The notes: a model not told the origin generated them from the letters alone. Shown: positions 23,114 through 29,980, counted from the first letter of the stretch. The stretch is 53,922 nucleotides of DNA from a virus (IMGVR_UViG_3300040806_002192:1-53922), one strand, 5' to 3'. Translations and numbers: made by a program.

Positions 23114-23256
23114 AATTGTTGGTTTAGTATATAATTTAATACTTGTTTAGTTGTGCCTTGCATGCTTTGTACAACGCCATTTTGATCTTCATATTGAAGT
23201 TTATAAAATGATGGCTTGTGTATAGCAAATTCGGTATTGAATTTATTGCCCGCCAT
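23110..23256 (-). CDS. Hypothetical 48-residue protein
   Basis: I take the ATG of MAGNKFNTEF at 23256, which overlaps the upstream stop region by 14 bases. In-frame ATGs at 23262, 23280 and 23292 are alternatives. The product is short and basic-aromatic. No family recognised. Confidence 0.5.
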   Translation of the reverse strand: MAGNKFNTEFAIHKPSFYKLQYEDQNGVVQSMQGTTKQVLNYILNQQL

Positions 23257-23473
23257 TTTCATCTGTTTTCGTTGGTTCATATTTATTATCAATATAATCG
23301 ATTAATCTGATTGTAAAGTATTCAATTATATCGTTACCATCAAAGCCATCATCAAGTAAAGGCTTTAGCTCTTTAATGTTGTAGTCAATAGCAAATACGT
23401 CAACAATTAATTGCATTCTATCATGCTTTTGTTTAATTTCTAAATAGTTTTCTAGTTTTGTGTTTTTATTCAT
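23243..23473 (-). CDS. Hypothetical acidic 76-residue protein
   Basis: Helical N terminus (MNKNTKLENYLEIKQKHDRM), acidic centre with LLDDGFDGNDIIEYF, and a charged tail. It is the first clear gene downstream of promoter-like repeat copy 1 (23585-23616), about 110 bases away. No family recognised. Confidence 0.6.
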   Translation of the reverse strand: MNKNTKLENYLEIKQKHDRMQLIVDVFAIDYNIKELKPLLDDGFDGNDIIEYFTIRLIDYIDNKYEPTKTDENGGQ

Positions 23474-23501
23474 AATATTTAATTTATATTTTTGTTTTTT
23501 A

Positions 23502-23624
23502 CTAATAATGAAAATAAGATAAAGTTATATTTTCAGATTCATCAATTTGTAATTTAAGAAACATATTATTAATTTCTTCACTTATATTATCACTTTGTGT
23601 ATTAGTTTGTAACGTATTTTTCAT
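23502..23624 (-). CDS. Possible 40-residue ORF containing a promoter-like repeat
   Basis: MKNTLQTNTQSDNISEEINN starts an Asn/Ser-rich frame whose first codons coincide with promoter-like copy 1. Because the same nucleotide motif occurs elsewhere outside any frame, the coding potential may be incidental. A shorter version starting at an internal ATG downstream of the motif is possible. Confidence 0.3.
   Translation of the reverse strand: MKNTLQTNTQSDNISEEINNMFLKLQIDESENITLSYFHY
23585..23616 (-). promoter_or_regulatory. Bipartite promoter-like repeat, copy 1
   Basis: Leftward strand: TACGTTACA, 14 bases, GTGATAATA. Elements and spacing are identical to the copies at 25213, 26309 and 26568. 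GTTACA and TAATAT read as -35 and extended -10 (preceded by TGA) with an 18-base spacer. This is unlike the Bacteroidota TTTG/TAnnTTTG consensus. Confidence 0.7.
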
Positions 23625-23809
23625 AATAAATTTTTAATTATTTCATGGCGTATTTGATAAGCAAAATTAATATAATCGTCACCCTCTAAACTTTCAGCAT
23701 ATTCGTGTCCATCTGTTTGCCATGCAATTGTTTCTTGTATTTGTTCGCTGACAACAGGAGCTATTCGCTCAGCTAAATCTTGTATTGCTATTTGTCTTTC
23801 TTTTTTCAT
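23621..23809 (-). CDS. Hypothetical 62-residue helical protein
   Basis: Start taken at MKKERQIAIQDLAERI (23809). The longer frame would run through the upstream zinc-knuckle gene. It has amphipathic helices and an acidic middle (ESLEGDDYINF). Its stop overlaps the possible 40-residue ORF that carries promoter copy 1. Confidence 0.6.
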   Translation of the reverse strand: MKKERQIAIQDLAERIAPVVSEQIQETIAWQTDGHEYAESLEGDDYINFAYQIRHEIIKNLL

Positions 23810-23810
23810 A

Positions 23811-23927
23811 TTACCATAATTTAATTCCGCATTCAGTGCACAAAGGCATTGCATCTACGTTTGATTTATAAAATTCTATTTCTTCTTCTTGCAATGGTTC
23901 GTTGCAATATGTACATTTTGTTATCAT
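23811..23927 (-). CDS. 38-residue zinc-knuckle protein
   Basis: MITKCTYCNEPLQEEEIEFY and a later CTEC give two CxxC pairs about 25 residues apart, a minimal zinc ribbon. It overlaps the upstream gene by 4 bases (ATGA) and is separated by one base from the downstream start. Small zinc-ribbon proteins are common phage early proteins. The target is unknown. Confidence 0.6.
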   Translation of the reverse strand: MITKCTYCNEPLQEEEIEFYKSNVDAMPLCTECGIKLW

Positions 23928-24121
23928 GCTATTTTTATATATTGGTTTTCTTCGTTCCAAGCTTTATTTGTCATATATCCAGTTGTATAATATTCATTAA
24001 AGTCTAGTCTTCTCATCATATCTTTATATTCACCGGTCATTTCAGGTTTTTTGCATTGTTTAATATAATGTATTGTTTTAATACCTTCTTTGTTTGTTCC
24101 GTAAAATATCCAGTTATTCAT
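23924..24121 (-). CDS. Hypothetical 65-residue protein
   Basis: Begins MNNWIFYGTNKEGIKTIHYI. Aromatic and basic, no membrane segment. Joined to its neighbours by 4- and 8-base overlaps. No family recognised. Confidence 0.6.
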   Translation of the reverse strand: MNNWIFYGTNKEGIKTIHYIKQCKKPEMTGEYKDMMRRLDFNEYYTTGYMTNKAWNEENQYIKIA

Positions 24122-24311
24122 TTTTTAATAATTTAATTAGTTCTTCATTGCAGAGCATATGTCTGGTTTGATTTGCAGTGAAGTTATCAAGGTGTAGTAT
24201 TTGTTGATCGAGTGATAAACCGCCTTGCATAATTCTTTTGCTTATAAGATCCATTTTAGTTTGTGCATCGTGCGCAACATTTCTTAATTCTTTAATTCTT
24301 TTTAGATTCAT
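24114..24311 (-). CDS. Hypothetical 65-residue helical protein
   Basis: Begins MNLKRIKELRNVAHDAQTKM. Predicted entirely helical, with Leu-rich amphipathic pattern. It overlaps the upstream membrane-protein gene by 4 bases (ATGA). No family recognised. Confidence 0.6.
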   Translation of the reverse strand: MNLKRIKELRNVAHDAQTKMDLISKRIMQGGLSLDQQILHLDNFTANQTRHMLCNEELIKLLKNE

Positions 24312-24436
24312 ATTGCACCGCCGATGTTATAGGTTGTAAACTTATTTAAATATACGCCGTGGTACATAATTGCAATTATGCTTGGCAATATAAATGTTAA
24401 TGCAATAATTCTAATAGTCAATTCTAAGTTTTTCAT
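24308..24436 (-). CDS. 42-residue single-span membrane protein
   Basis: MKNLELTIRIIALTFILPSI and the following IAIM form one membrane helix, followed by a short polar tail with YHGVYLNKFTTYNIGG. Linked by 4-base overlaps at both ends. Likely a small envelope-localised early protein. Confidence 0.6.
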   Translation of the reverse strand: MKNLELTIRIIALTFILPSIIAIMYHGVYLNKFTTYNIGGAI

Positions 24437-24543
24437 TTTAATCCGTATTGTGTTTTTAATTTATTTTTTGTAATATTTAATTGTTTACTTATTTCAGTTA
24501 TGCTTTTATTATCTATAATATATAATCTCCAAACTTTATGCAT
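24433..24543 (-). CDS. 36-residue helix-turn-helix-like protein
   Basis: The sequence WRLYIIDNKSITEISKQLNI has the pattern of a helix-turn-helix (SITEISKQLNIT), as in the N-terminal part of small transcription factors. At 36 residues it would be a bare DNA-binding motif. It overlaps the upstream gene by 8 bases and the downstream by 4. Confidence 0.5.
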   Translation of the reverse strand: MHKVWRLYIIDNKSITEISKQLNITKNKLKTQYGLK

Positions 24544-24850
24544 TTGCTTCTTCTTCTTGTAATTTCATTTTATCGTAAGTTAATGTATCATTGTGATCGT
24601 TAAGCAAATCATATATTGCAGCATATGCAGCTTGAGACCAGTTTTCAGCTCTGCCATATACATCATGCTCTTCAAATATATCATAATCTAAAGCATCACA
24701 TATTTTTTTACTTTCGTGAGTATAGATAACTTTGTTGTCAATCCAATCGTGCAATTGGTCGTAAAAATCATCTTGATTGTTAATTGTACCGTCGTGGTAC
24801 ATTAGCCACATATCGTCGTTAAATTCATATACTAAATCGTTTCTAGTCAT
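24536..24850 (-). CDS. Hypothetical acidic 104-residue protein
   Basis: Strongly acidic and aromatic (Asp, Tyr, Trp throughout, e.g. YEFNDDMWLMYHDG). It could be a DNA mimic or protein-protein inhibitor, but no motif is recognised. It overlaps the upstream gene by 4 bases. Confidence 0.6.
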   Translation of the reverse strand: MTRNDLVYEFNDDMWLMYHDGTINNQDDFYDQLHDWIDNKVIYTHESKKICDALDYDIFEEHDVYGRAENWSQAAYAAIYDLLNDHNDTLTYDKMKLQEEEANA

Positions 24851-25032
24851 AATCTATAATAATTTTTAATTGTTTCTTTACTTGCTTTATTGAATGCATC
24901 AACATTTGCTCGATAGTTTGGATCGGTGCAATATTTTTTCATTGCTCTTGACGCAGTACATTCGCCATATTTTTCTTCAAATGTAGCAATTTGTTTTAAT
25001 TTATCGTCAATCATTTGTTTAGTTAATTGCAT
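24847..25032 (-). CDS. Hypothetical 61-residue protein
   Basis: Helical and charged, starting MQLTKQMIDDKLKQIATFEE, with two Cys. The start is one base from the stop of the upstream 51-residue gene. No family recognised. Confidence 0.6.
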   Translation of the reverse strand: MQLTKQMIDDKLKQIATFEEKYGECTASRAMKKYCTDPNYRANVDAFNKASKETIKNYYRL

Positions 25033-25033
25033 T

Positions 25034-25189
25034 TTATTTTATATTTTTTATTAATTTGTGTATTTCTTTTGTATCTTTTATATGATAATTAGAATGATAC
25101 TTATCATTTACTTTTATAACCGTGTCTATTAAATAATCAAATTCTTTGTCAGTGTAATAAAGTTCAATTGTGATTTTTTTAGTGTGCAT
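25034..25189 (-). CDS. Hypothetical 51-residue protein directly downstream of promoter copy 2
   Basis: MHTKKITIELYYTDKEFDYL then a basic helical C terminus. It starts 23 bases after the -10-like element of promoter copy 2 and is probably the first gene of that transcript. No family recognised. Confidence 0.6.
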   Translation of the reverse strand: MHTKKITIELYYTDKEFDYLIDTVIKVNDKYHSNYHIKDTKEIHKLIKNIK

Positions 25190-25192
25190 TTA

Positions 25193-25375
25193 TTATTTTT
25201 TATTTATATTATTATTATCACTTATTAGTGGTACTTGTAACGTATTTTTTTTATTATTTTTAATTTTATAAATTTCTTTTTCTACGTCTTTACGTGTAAT
25301 TTCACCTCTCATTTGTTTATTAATTAAACTTGTAAAGTCGTATTCTTTTCCGTTATGATTCATTACTACTATCAT
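25193..25375 (-). CDS. Hypothetical basic 60-residue protein whose 3' end contains promoter copy 2
   Basis: Begins MIVVMNHNGKEYDFTSLINK (Met5 is an alternative start). The last 17 or so codons coincide with the promoter-like repeat. The upstream gene overlaps it by 4 bases (ATGA). No family recognised. Confidence 0.5.
   Translation of the reverse strand: MIVVMNHNGKEYDFTSLINKQMRGEITRKDVEKEIYKIKNNKKNTLQVPLISDNNNINKK
25213..25244 (-). promoter_or_regulatory. Bipartite promoter-like repeat, copy 2
   Basis: TACGTTACA, 14 bases, GTGATAATA on the leftward strand, ending 23 bases before the ATG at 25189. It lies inside the 3' end of the upstream gene, so downstream genes would get an extra internal promoter. 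Confidence 0.72.
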
Positions 25376-25536
25376 AATTTACTAAATTTTTCTATTAATT
25401 CTAATTCTATTTTACATTCTTCTTTATCACTTTCGGATAATTCATTTAATCTATCAATATTATATAATACTTTTACATAATCTTTAAGATCAAAATATAA
25501 TCTATCTATTTCTTTTTGAGTTAATTCTACTTTCAT
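25372..25536 (-). CDS. Hypothetical 54-residue helical protein
   Basis: MKVELTQKEIDRLYFDLKDY and a Glu/Lys-rich remainder, helical throughout. ATGA overlap with the downstream gene. No family recognised. Confidence 0.55.
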   Translation of the reverse strand: MKVELTQKEIDRLYFDLKDYVKVLYNIDRLNELSESDKEECKIELELIEKFSKL

Positions 25537-25564
25537 ATTTTTATTTTTTTTGTGTATAGCAATT

Positions 25565-25762
25565 TTATAATATTGAATAATATATATCGTTTATATTATA
25601 TCCTTCAAATTTTAATTCTTCATCTAATAATTCTTCTTCAAATATTCTTGTAAAATCATCATTATTATCATCTAAATTTATAATATTATTTATATATAAT
25701 ATATCTAATTTATTATCACTTTCTTGATCGTACAATTGTACGGAAAAATTATTTTGTATCAT
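25565..25762 (-). CDS. Hypothetical acidic 65-residue protein
   Basis: Asp/Asn/Ile-rich, starting MIQNNFSVQLYDQESDNKLD, with a Glu-rich centre (FEEELLDEELKF). An isolated GTGATAATA -10-like element occurs at 25710-25718 without a matching upstream element at the usual spacing. No family recognised. Confidence 0.5.
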   Translation of the reverse strand: MIQNNFSVQLYDQESDNKLDILYINNIINLDDNNDDFTRIFEEELLDEELKFEGYNINDIYYSIL

Positions 25763-25853
25763 ATTTTTATTTTTTATTTATCGATTTTATTCAACAGTTT
25801 TTATAGTAGTGTCAGAAAATTGTTTACTCAAATCCTCTACTTTCATATTTTAT

Positions 25854-26015
25854 TTATAATTCTTTATATTCTACTAAATCTTCTTTATAAATTTCTTTTA
25901 TTTCATTTATATTTTTACATGTAACTATTTTAGTTAATATTCCATTAAACTTTTTATAATAACTACTATTTTTATTACTTAATCTATTTTTTAATTTTAT
26001 TTCAAAACTTTTCAT
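25854..26015 (-). CDS. Hypothetical basic 53-residue protein
   Basis: Lys/Asn/Ile-rich, starting MKSFEIKLKNRLSNKNSSYY. Its ATG overlaps the upstream stop as TAATG. Low-complexity AT-rich coding sequence, so moderate confidence only. Confidence 0.5.
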   Translation of the reverse strand: MKSFEIKLKNRLSNKNSSYYKKFNGILTKIVTCKNINEIKEIYKEDLVEYKEL

Positions 26016-26143
26016 TATAGACTATGTTTAATTATTAATCTTTCATTTTCACTTAAGTTATAATATCTTTTTAGTTTATAACTTAATAATTCTTTATTCA
26101 TATTTGAATTTTTGTAACTTTGTATTATTTTATTTAATTTCAT
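26015..26143 (-). CDS. Hypothetical basic 42-residue protein
   Basis: MKLNKIIQSYKNSNMNKELL then a Tyr/Lys-rich helix. It is coupled to the next gene by a TAATG overlap. No family recognised. Confidence 0.5.
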   Translation of the reverse strand: MKLNKIIQSYKNSNMNKELLSYKLKRYYNLSENERLIIKHSL

Positions 26144-26153
26144 ATTTTTATTT

Positions 26154-26288
26154 TTATTTATTCATTTCAATTATTTGATTATATATTTCATTTATTTCTT
26201 CTTCACTAAAAGTTAATAAATCTTTAAAATCTTTTTCATTATGAGTATTTTTAATATACTTTTTTATAAATTTTATTTTATTTTTCAT
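26154..26288 (-). CDS. Hypothetical 44-residue protein downstream of promoter copy 3
   Basis: MKNKIKFIKKYIKNTHNEKD, then an acidic helix (SEEEINEIYNQI). The ATG is 20 bases after the -10-like element of copy 3, so it is probably the first gene of that transcript. Confidence 0.55.
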   Translation of the reverse strand: MKNKIKFIKKYIKNTHNEKDFKDLLTFSEEEINEIYNQIIEMNK

Positions 26289-26308
26289 ATTTATTTTATT
26301 TACATTAT

Positions 26309-26340
26309 TATTATCACTTTATTATATATTTTGTAACGTA
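26309..26340 (-). promoter_or_regulatory. Bipartite promoter-like repeat, copy 3
   Basis: TACGTTACA, 14 bases, GTGATAATA on the leftward strand. It straddles the stop region of the 72-residue gene (26322) and ends 20 bases before the ATG at 26288. Confidence 0.72.
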
Positions 26341-26540
26341 CTTTTAAGATTATTTTTATTTATAAAACTTAAACCTTTTAAATTAAATTCTACAATGTTT
26401 TTATTTTTTATAAATTCTTTTAAAGAAAACAAATCATTTATATTAAAACCTAAATAAGTTGTATTATTAAATTTAACTTTTTTATATTTTAGTAATTTAC
26501 TTTTGTAGTGATTTGTTTTAAGATGTTTTAAATTTGACAT
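26322..26540 (-). CDS. Hypothetical basic 72-residue protein, first gene of the leftward block
   Basis: Lys/Asn/Leu-rich, starting MSNLKHLKTNHYKSKLLKYK, with a leucine-rich-like ending (NLKGLSFINKNNLKSTLQNI). Its ATG lies 27 bases after the -10-like element of copy 4. As the first gene expressed leftward it is a candidate immediate-early protein. No family recognised. Confidence 0.55.
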   Translation of the reverse strand: MSNLKHLKTNHYKSKLLKYKKVKFNNTTYLGFNINDLFSLKEFIKNKNIVEFNLKGLSFINKNNLKSTLQNI

Positions 26541-26567
26541 TGTATTTATATTTTTTAATTACACTTA

Positions 26568-26599
26568 TATTATCACATTGTTATAAGATCTGTAACGTA
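26568..26599 (-). promoter_or_regulatory. Bipartite promoter-like repeat, copy 4 (most upstream)
   Basis: TACGTTACA, 14 bases, GTGATAATA on the leftward strand in non-coding DNA, 27 bases before the first gene of the block. Because this copy is outside any gene, the conservation of the motif cannot be due to protein coding. Confidence 0.78.
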
Positions 26600-26693
26600 T
26601 ATTATATAATAAAATTAAAAAAATATACTTTTTTCTAAATTTATGTAATATATATTATATAAAGTAATTAAATACAATAACTATACAAAGATC

Positions 26694-26853
26694 TTAAGTA
26701 ATTATTAATAATAATGTGATAAATGTTATTAATTAACAATAATAATGTAAACGTGTATAAGACAATTATATAATGTGTGAATATACTTAATAAAATTCAC
26801 TAATATAATAAATATAATTAATAATGTTTACATTATATGTGGTAATTACTTAA
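26694..26853. repeat. Nested long-range inverted repeats in the divergent region
   Basis: TTAAGTAATTA (26694-26704) is the perfect complement of TAATTACTTAA (26843-26853). Inside this pair, ATAATGTAAAC (26742-26752) is the complement of GTTTACATTAT (26826-26836). The two pairs are nested and could form a cruciform or present paired protein-binding sites. Confidence 0.6.
26821..26836. promoter_or_regulatory. 16-base operator-like palindrome
   Basis: ATAATGT-TT-ACATTAT: 7-base perfect arms with a two-base centre, typical of a dimeric regulator site. One arm is also part of the longer inverted repeat with 26742-26752. Confidence 0.45.
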
Positions 26854-27018
26854 TAGTATTAACAATAATACAATGATCTGTGTAAGTAATTGAAAATTAA
26901 GCAAGTATATGCTGCAAATAATGTGTATATGCATGTAAAATACTGTAAATAATGCAATGTATAGTGGCATAGGTTGTTAATATGGCTTTAAAATATAGTT
27001 TTTATTGCTAAATATGTA

Positions 27019-27201
27019 ATGCAACCCATTGCTTCTATACATCTTAATAAAAATAAATTTGGTATGAAAAGACATACTGTGAATGGTTTATCGCCTATTA
27101 CTAGGAAGGATAAGTGTTATTATAAGGTAAAGAGACAGTATAAGGTATTCCCCTCTGCGTATGCATCTGGGGCTATCGCTAAATGTAGAAAAAATAGTTA
27201 A
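27019..27201 (+). CDS. Small basic phage protein, PSAYAS motif
   Basis: Up to 60 residues. The C-terminal part, KVKRQYKVFPSAYASGAIAK then CRK, is a conserved motif of small basic proteins in crAss-like and other phages. Met16 (27064) is an alternative start. It is the first gene of the rightward block and, like the other basic proteins nearby, may be packaged in the virion. This is inferred. Confidence 0.65.
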   Translation: MQPIASIHLNKNKFGMKRHTVNGLSPITRKDKCYYKVKRQYKVFPSAYASGAIAKCRKNS

Positions 27202-27202
27202 T

Positions 27203-27478
27203 ATGAAAAAAGGAATAGGGCCTCAGGGCTTAGGTGCTTCTAAAGCAAGTTACAAAAGTGGTAAGTCGCCACTTAAAAGAAGCGACAAGGTAGCCAGGCA
27301 GAACTACAAGCCAAGCGACCAAGATAAAGCTGACTATGCATCTTACAAAGCATCGGGAGGTAAGGGTGACATATATCAAGCCTACCGCGTAGGTTTTAAA
27401 TCACCTGATCAATCTAGAGAGGTGTTAAGTACTACTGGAAGTGGTCAGTTAGGTGGCGTTGCATCCAGAAAGGCGTAA
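27203..27478 (+). CDS. Small basic virion-associated-type protein
   Basis: 91 residues from the ATG at 27203, one base after the upstream stop. A longer in-frame version from 27161 would overlap the previous gene. Gly/Ser/Lys-rich, with MKKGIGPQGLGASKASYKSG at the start and QAYRVGFKSPDQ in the centre. Low hydrophobicity and high positive charge suggest DNA condensation or head packaging. Confidence 0.65.
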   Translation: MKKGIGPQGLGASKASYKSGKSPLKRSDKVARQNYKPSDQDKADYASYKASGGKGDIYQAYRVGFKSPDQSREVLSTTGSGQLGGVASRKA

Positions 27479-27495
27479 TATATAAAAAATAAGGT

Positions 27496-27840
27496 ATGGC
27501 AAACATAGATATTGATGGTGACGGCAAAGGCGACATACAAGTTGACATAAAAACATTGATTGGAATTGCTATGGCTTTATTTTCAATTGCTGGAGTTTAT
27601 TTCACACTTCTGTCCCAAATACAAGCATTGGAGGTTTCGGTGATGAGAATGGAGTCTGAGCTAAAAATGAATAGTGAATTTCGTATAAAATGGCCTAGAG
27701 GAGAAATGGGTGCATTACCAGAGGATGCTGAACAAAATCTAAGGATTTTATATTTAGAAAAAAACGCAGAAAAATATTTCAATGATGTTGACTATTTAAA
27801 ATTAAAAGTCAAAGAAATAGAAGAGTGCATGAATGAATAG
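27496..27840 (+). CDS. Membrane-anchored coiled-coil protein
   Basis: 114 residues. An Asp/Gly-rich N terminus (DIDGDGKGDI, calcium-loop-like) precedes one membrane helix (about 21-40, LIGIAMALFSIAGVYFTLLS). A soluble helical C terminus follows (KNAEKYFNDVDYLKLKVKEI). The layout resembles small spanin- or tail-associated membrane proteins, but the lysis cassette is 14 kb away. Function unknown. Confidence 0.7.
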   Translation: MANIDIDGDGKGDIQVDIKTLIGIAMALFSIAGVYFTLLSQIQALEVSVMRMESELKMNSEFRIKWPRGEMGALPEDAEQNLRILYLEKNAEKYFNDVDYLKLKVKEIEECMNE

Positions 27841-27857
27841 ATTAGAAAAATAATAAA

Positions 27858-27983
27858 ATGGCAACTAAGGTAACATCAGATGTAGTAGACAGTTCTATAA
27901 CTAAAACAGTATTTTTGACTCAAAGCGCATATGACGCATTAAGCTCCAAAGATACTTCTACACTATATATAATAACAGATTAA
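27858..27983 (+). CDS. Short fibre-related protein
   Basis: 41 residues. The segment VFLTQSAYDALSSKDTSTLY then IITD matches the N-terminal repeat unit found in many phage fibre proteins, and the next gene has a similar unit (EYDAIST..DYTIYFVTG). It may be a small virion surface module. It is separated by two bases from the next gene. Confidence 0.65.
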   Translation: MATKVTSDVVDSSITKTVFLTQSAYDALSSKDTSTLYIITD

Positions 27984-27985
27984 TT

Positions 27986-28819
27986 ATGGCAAACGTATAT
28001 TTAGGATCAGAATTACTAAACGGAGGTTCGGGGGGCGGCTCATTATCTGCCCAATCGGATGCTGTAGCTATTTCGGAATTAGCTATATGGTCAGGGACCT
28101 ACCAGGAATATGATGCTATCTCCACTCCGGACGATTACACAATATATTTTGTTACTGGAAAACAAACTGCTGTGGCTGCAACGGGTTTTACAATTTCACA
28201 AACTCATACACAAGCAACACCTAATACAGCAATAACATTTAGTGTAGATAGTATAACAGGGGATGCTGATGCGCAACCCGGTCAAGTAGATGCAGACGGA
28301 TATAAATGGTGGATAACCTCAACGGGCCCTACAGTCAGCGAGTTTACAACTCCATCCGGAGGAACTGGCATTGGCACCTCGCAGGCTACTGCAACAAAAA
28401 TATCAAATTCATCAATCACATTAAACTCAAGTACAGACGGTGGTATAACAGTAAATGTTGTTCCTTTTGAAGGCGACACTCAAATAGGGTCACCCCAAGC
28501 TTTTAATGTTGTTACTATTTCCTCAACGGTAGTTTTAAGGTTTAATGTTACATACACCAGTAGCGCTAGTTGGTTTTTTCAGTGTGGGGGACCAACTGTT
28601 CAAAGCACTGTAACAGCCGGTACGTCGACTACCGACGGCGGCAGTATAAGATTTGGAGGCGAAGTTGATCCTGACGATTTTGGTCCAGTGATGCAATTTC
28701 AAGGCAAAACTGGAGATGGAAGACTTGTTACTGAAATATGTAATAATTGGGATGACGGATTTGGAAAAAGAATGTATGCAAGAACTACAGATAGTACTGC
28801 AAACTATTATCTTTACTAA
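27986..28819 (+). CDS. Tail fibre / virion surface protein
   Basis: 277 residues, Ser/Thr/Gly-rich with beta-strand periodicity. N-terminal MANVYLGSELLNGG is followed by a fibre unit around 35-60 (YDAISTPDDYTIYFVTG) and a C-terminal domain with aromatic and Cys residues. It heads a cluster of fibre and fibre-assembly genes. Receptor binding is inferred from composition and context. Confidence 0.7.
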   Translation: MANVYLGSELLNGGSGGGSLSAQSDAVAISELAIWSGTYQEYDAISTPDDYTIYFVTGKQTAVAATGFTISQTHTQATPNTAITFSVDSITGDADAQPGQVDADGYKWWITSTGPTVSEFTTPSGGTGIGTSQATATKISNSSITLNSSTDGGITVNVVPFEGDTQIGSPQAFNVVTISSTVVLRFNVTYTSSASWFFQCGGPTVQSTVTAGTSTTDGGSIRFGGEVDPDDFGPVMQFQGKTGDGRLVTEICNNWDDGFGKRMYARTTDSTANYYLY

Positions 28820-28859
28820 TAGCAAAAATTTAGTTTTATAAAAATAAAATAAAAAAATT

Positions 28860-29285
28860 ATGGATATATTTTGGGGCAGCGATTTGCTTACAGAATCTAC
28901 ATATAAAAACAGAATAATTGTAAAAACCACACAAACATTATCAGCAAGTGATCTTAATTTTAGCAATGGTGATGTTATAAAGTTTATGATTGTTGCTGGA
29001 GGGACTGCTAGTTATGGAGGCAGGGTAAATATTGGAAATTTTACTGTAACAAATAACACTGTAGATTTAATATGTACTGTTGGAGGCTATAATGGAATTA
29101 GCACCATACAAGGTCTTGGGGCAAATACCATATCTTCAGAGGACACGTGGATTCCCCAAGGAGGCGGAGCATACCAAGGTATATATGGTCTTGGAGCCGG
29201 TTCTTCTTCTGGCGTTGCAAATGGTGCTAATACAGGTAAACAAGGCAATAGTGCAAATACAGGAATTATAATTTTATTTTATTAA
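28860..29285 (+). CDS. Small glycine-rich fibre protein
   Basis: 141 residues. The N terminus (IFWGSDLL) echoes the GSELL start of the preceding fibre gene. The central FMIVAGG followed by Gly-rich loops and a hydrophobic end (GIIILFY) repeats, in short form, the pattern of the Gly-rich adhesin at 39921. Probably a tail-tip or fibre protein. Confidence 0.65.
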   Translation: MDIFWGSDLLTESTYKNRIIVKTTQTLSASDLNFSNGDVIKFMIVAGGTASYGGRVNIGNFTVTNNTVDLICTVGGYNGISTIQGLGANTISSEDTWIPQGGGAYQGIYGLGAGSSSGVANGANTGKQGNSANTGIIILFY

Positions 29286-29288
29286 AAA

Positions 29289-29678
29289 ATGGAGCAATAC
29301 GCAAAAATAAAAAACAATAAAGTAGATAACATTATAGCTAGCATGTCTCATCCTGAGCCAGCAAGCGAGCATATCTATATATACGAAAACAGAAAAGGCA
29401 TTGCGATAGGAGATGCTTATGACGCTAGCGTAGGGTTTACACCTGTAAAAGGAGATGTGATAACAATAAATGATTTGCAGGATTTGACAGATGACGCTGA
29501 GGCTCTTAAAAGAAAAAAAGAAAAAGCCAGAGAAACTAGGGATAATGTTTTGAAAAAAACAGATTGGGTTATTTCCGCTACAGATCACCCCCAGCTTGAA
29601 GAGTATAAAACTTATAGGCAAGCAATGAGAGATTGGCCTTCTACAGAAGACTTCCCGCACAACCCTCCGCAGCTATGA
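29289..29678 (+). CDS. Tail fibre assembly chaperone-like protein
   Basis: 129 residues. The C-terminal half (from about 78: ARETRDNVLKKTDWV, then YRQAMRDWP and FPHNPP) matches the conserved end of phage tail-fibre assembly/chaperone proteins, which assist fibre trimerisation. Its place just after two fibre genes fits. The stop overlaps the next start as ATGA. Confidence 0.78.
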   Translation: MEQYAKIKNNKVDNIIASMSHPEPASEHIYIYENRKGIAIGDAYDASVGFTPVKGDVITINDLQDLTDDAEALKRKKEKARETRDNVLKKTDWVISATDHPQLEEYKTYRQAMRDWPSTEDFPHNPPQL

Positions 29679-29980
29679 CATTATCTCAAAAAATAGGGCG
29701 TTTGAAAGAAATTTCAAGCAAAGCAAATTTTAAGGTTTTTTCTTTTAGTCATGGCCCAGAAAATTATGTTGCGGACTTTTCAGAAAAAAATACTAAAATT
29801 TTTTTTGAAAAAGAATACCTTTCAGTAAAAAGAAAAATTAAAAAAGTAGCTAAATATAATAAATTACAAGCAGAAAAAATACTTTGGATTGATGAAGAAG
29901 ATAACGAGCTAGGCTACGGGGAAAAGGGTAGATTAAAATCCATAGAAATTGCAAAAAATAAAATTAAATTAAATGATTGA
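29675..29980 (+). CDS. Hypothetical basic protein in the fibre cluster
   Basis: 101 residues from the ATG at 29675, which overlaps the upstream stop; a longer frame from 29633 would read through the chaperone gene. Lys/Phe-rich with a compact alpha/beta pattern (ILWIDEEDNELGYGEKGRLK). No family recognised. Confidence 0.6.
   Translation: MTLSQKIGRLKEISSKANFKVFSFSHGPENYVADFSEKNTKIFFEKEYLSVKRKIKKVAKYNKLQAEKILWIDEEDNELGYGEKGRLKSIEIAKNKIKLND

Larger units (their letters stand above)
26600..27018. other. AT-rich divergent intergenic region, candidate replication origin
   Basis: About 420 bases without a credible gene, between the leftward early block and the rightward virion block. It is extremely A/T-rich, with many TAATAATAAT runs and several inverted repeats listed separately. 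Divergent transcription start, easily melted sequence and paired repeats are the usual features of a phage origin. No rightward promoter could be assigned: neither the leftward motif nor a Bacteroidota TTTG/TAnnTTTG pair was found. Confidence 0.45.

Noticed and set aside
25710-25742. Fifth copy of the promoter-like motif
   Set aside because: Only the GTGATAATA part is present. The upstream part reads CGTACA with wrong spacing, so it is not counted.
25787-25846. 19-residue ORF between small early genes
   Set aside because: Too short to support, with no overlap junctions. It might be a leader peptide but nothing shows translation.
23502-26540. CRISPR array or integrase attachment site for the repeats in the early region
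   Set aside because: The repeated units are too far apart, are bipartite and sit before genes. No regular spacers or integrase gene are present.
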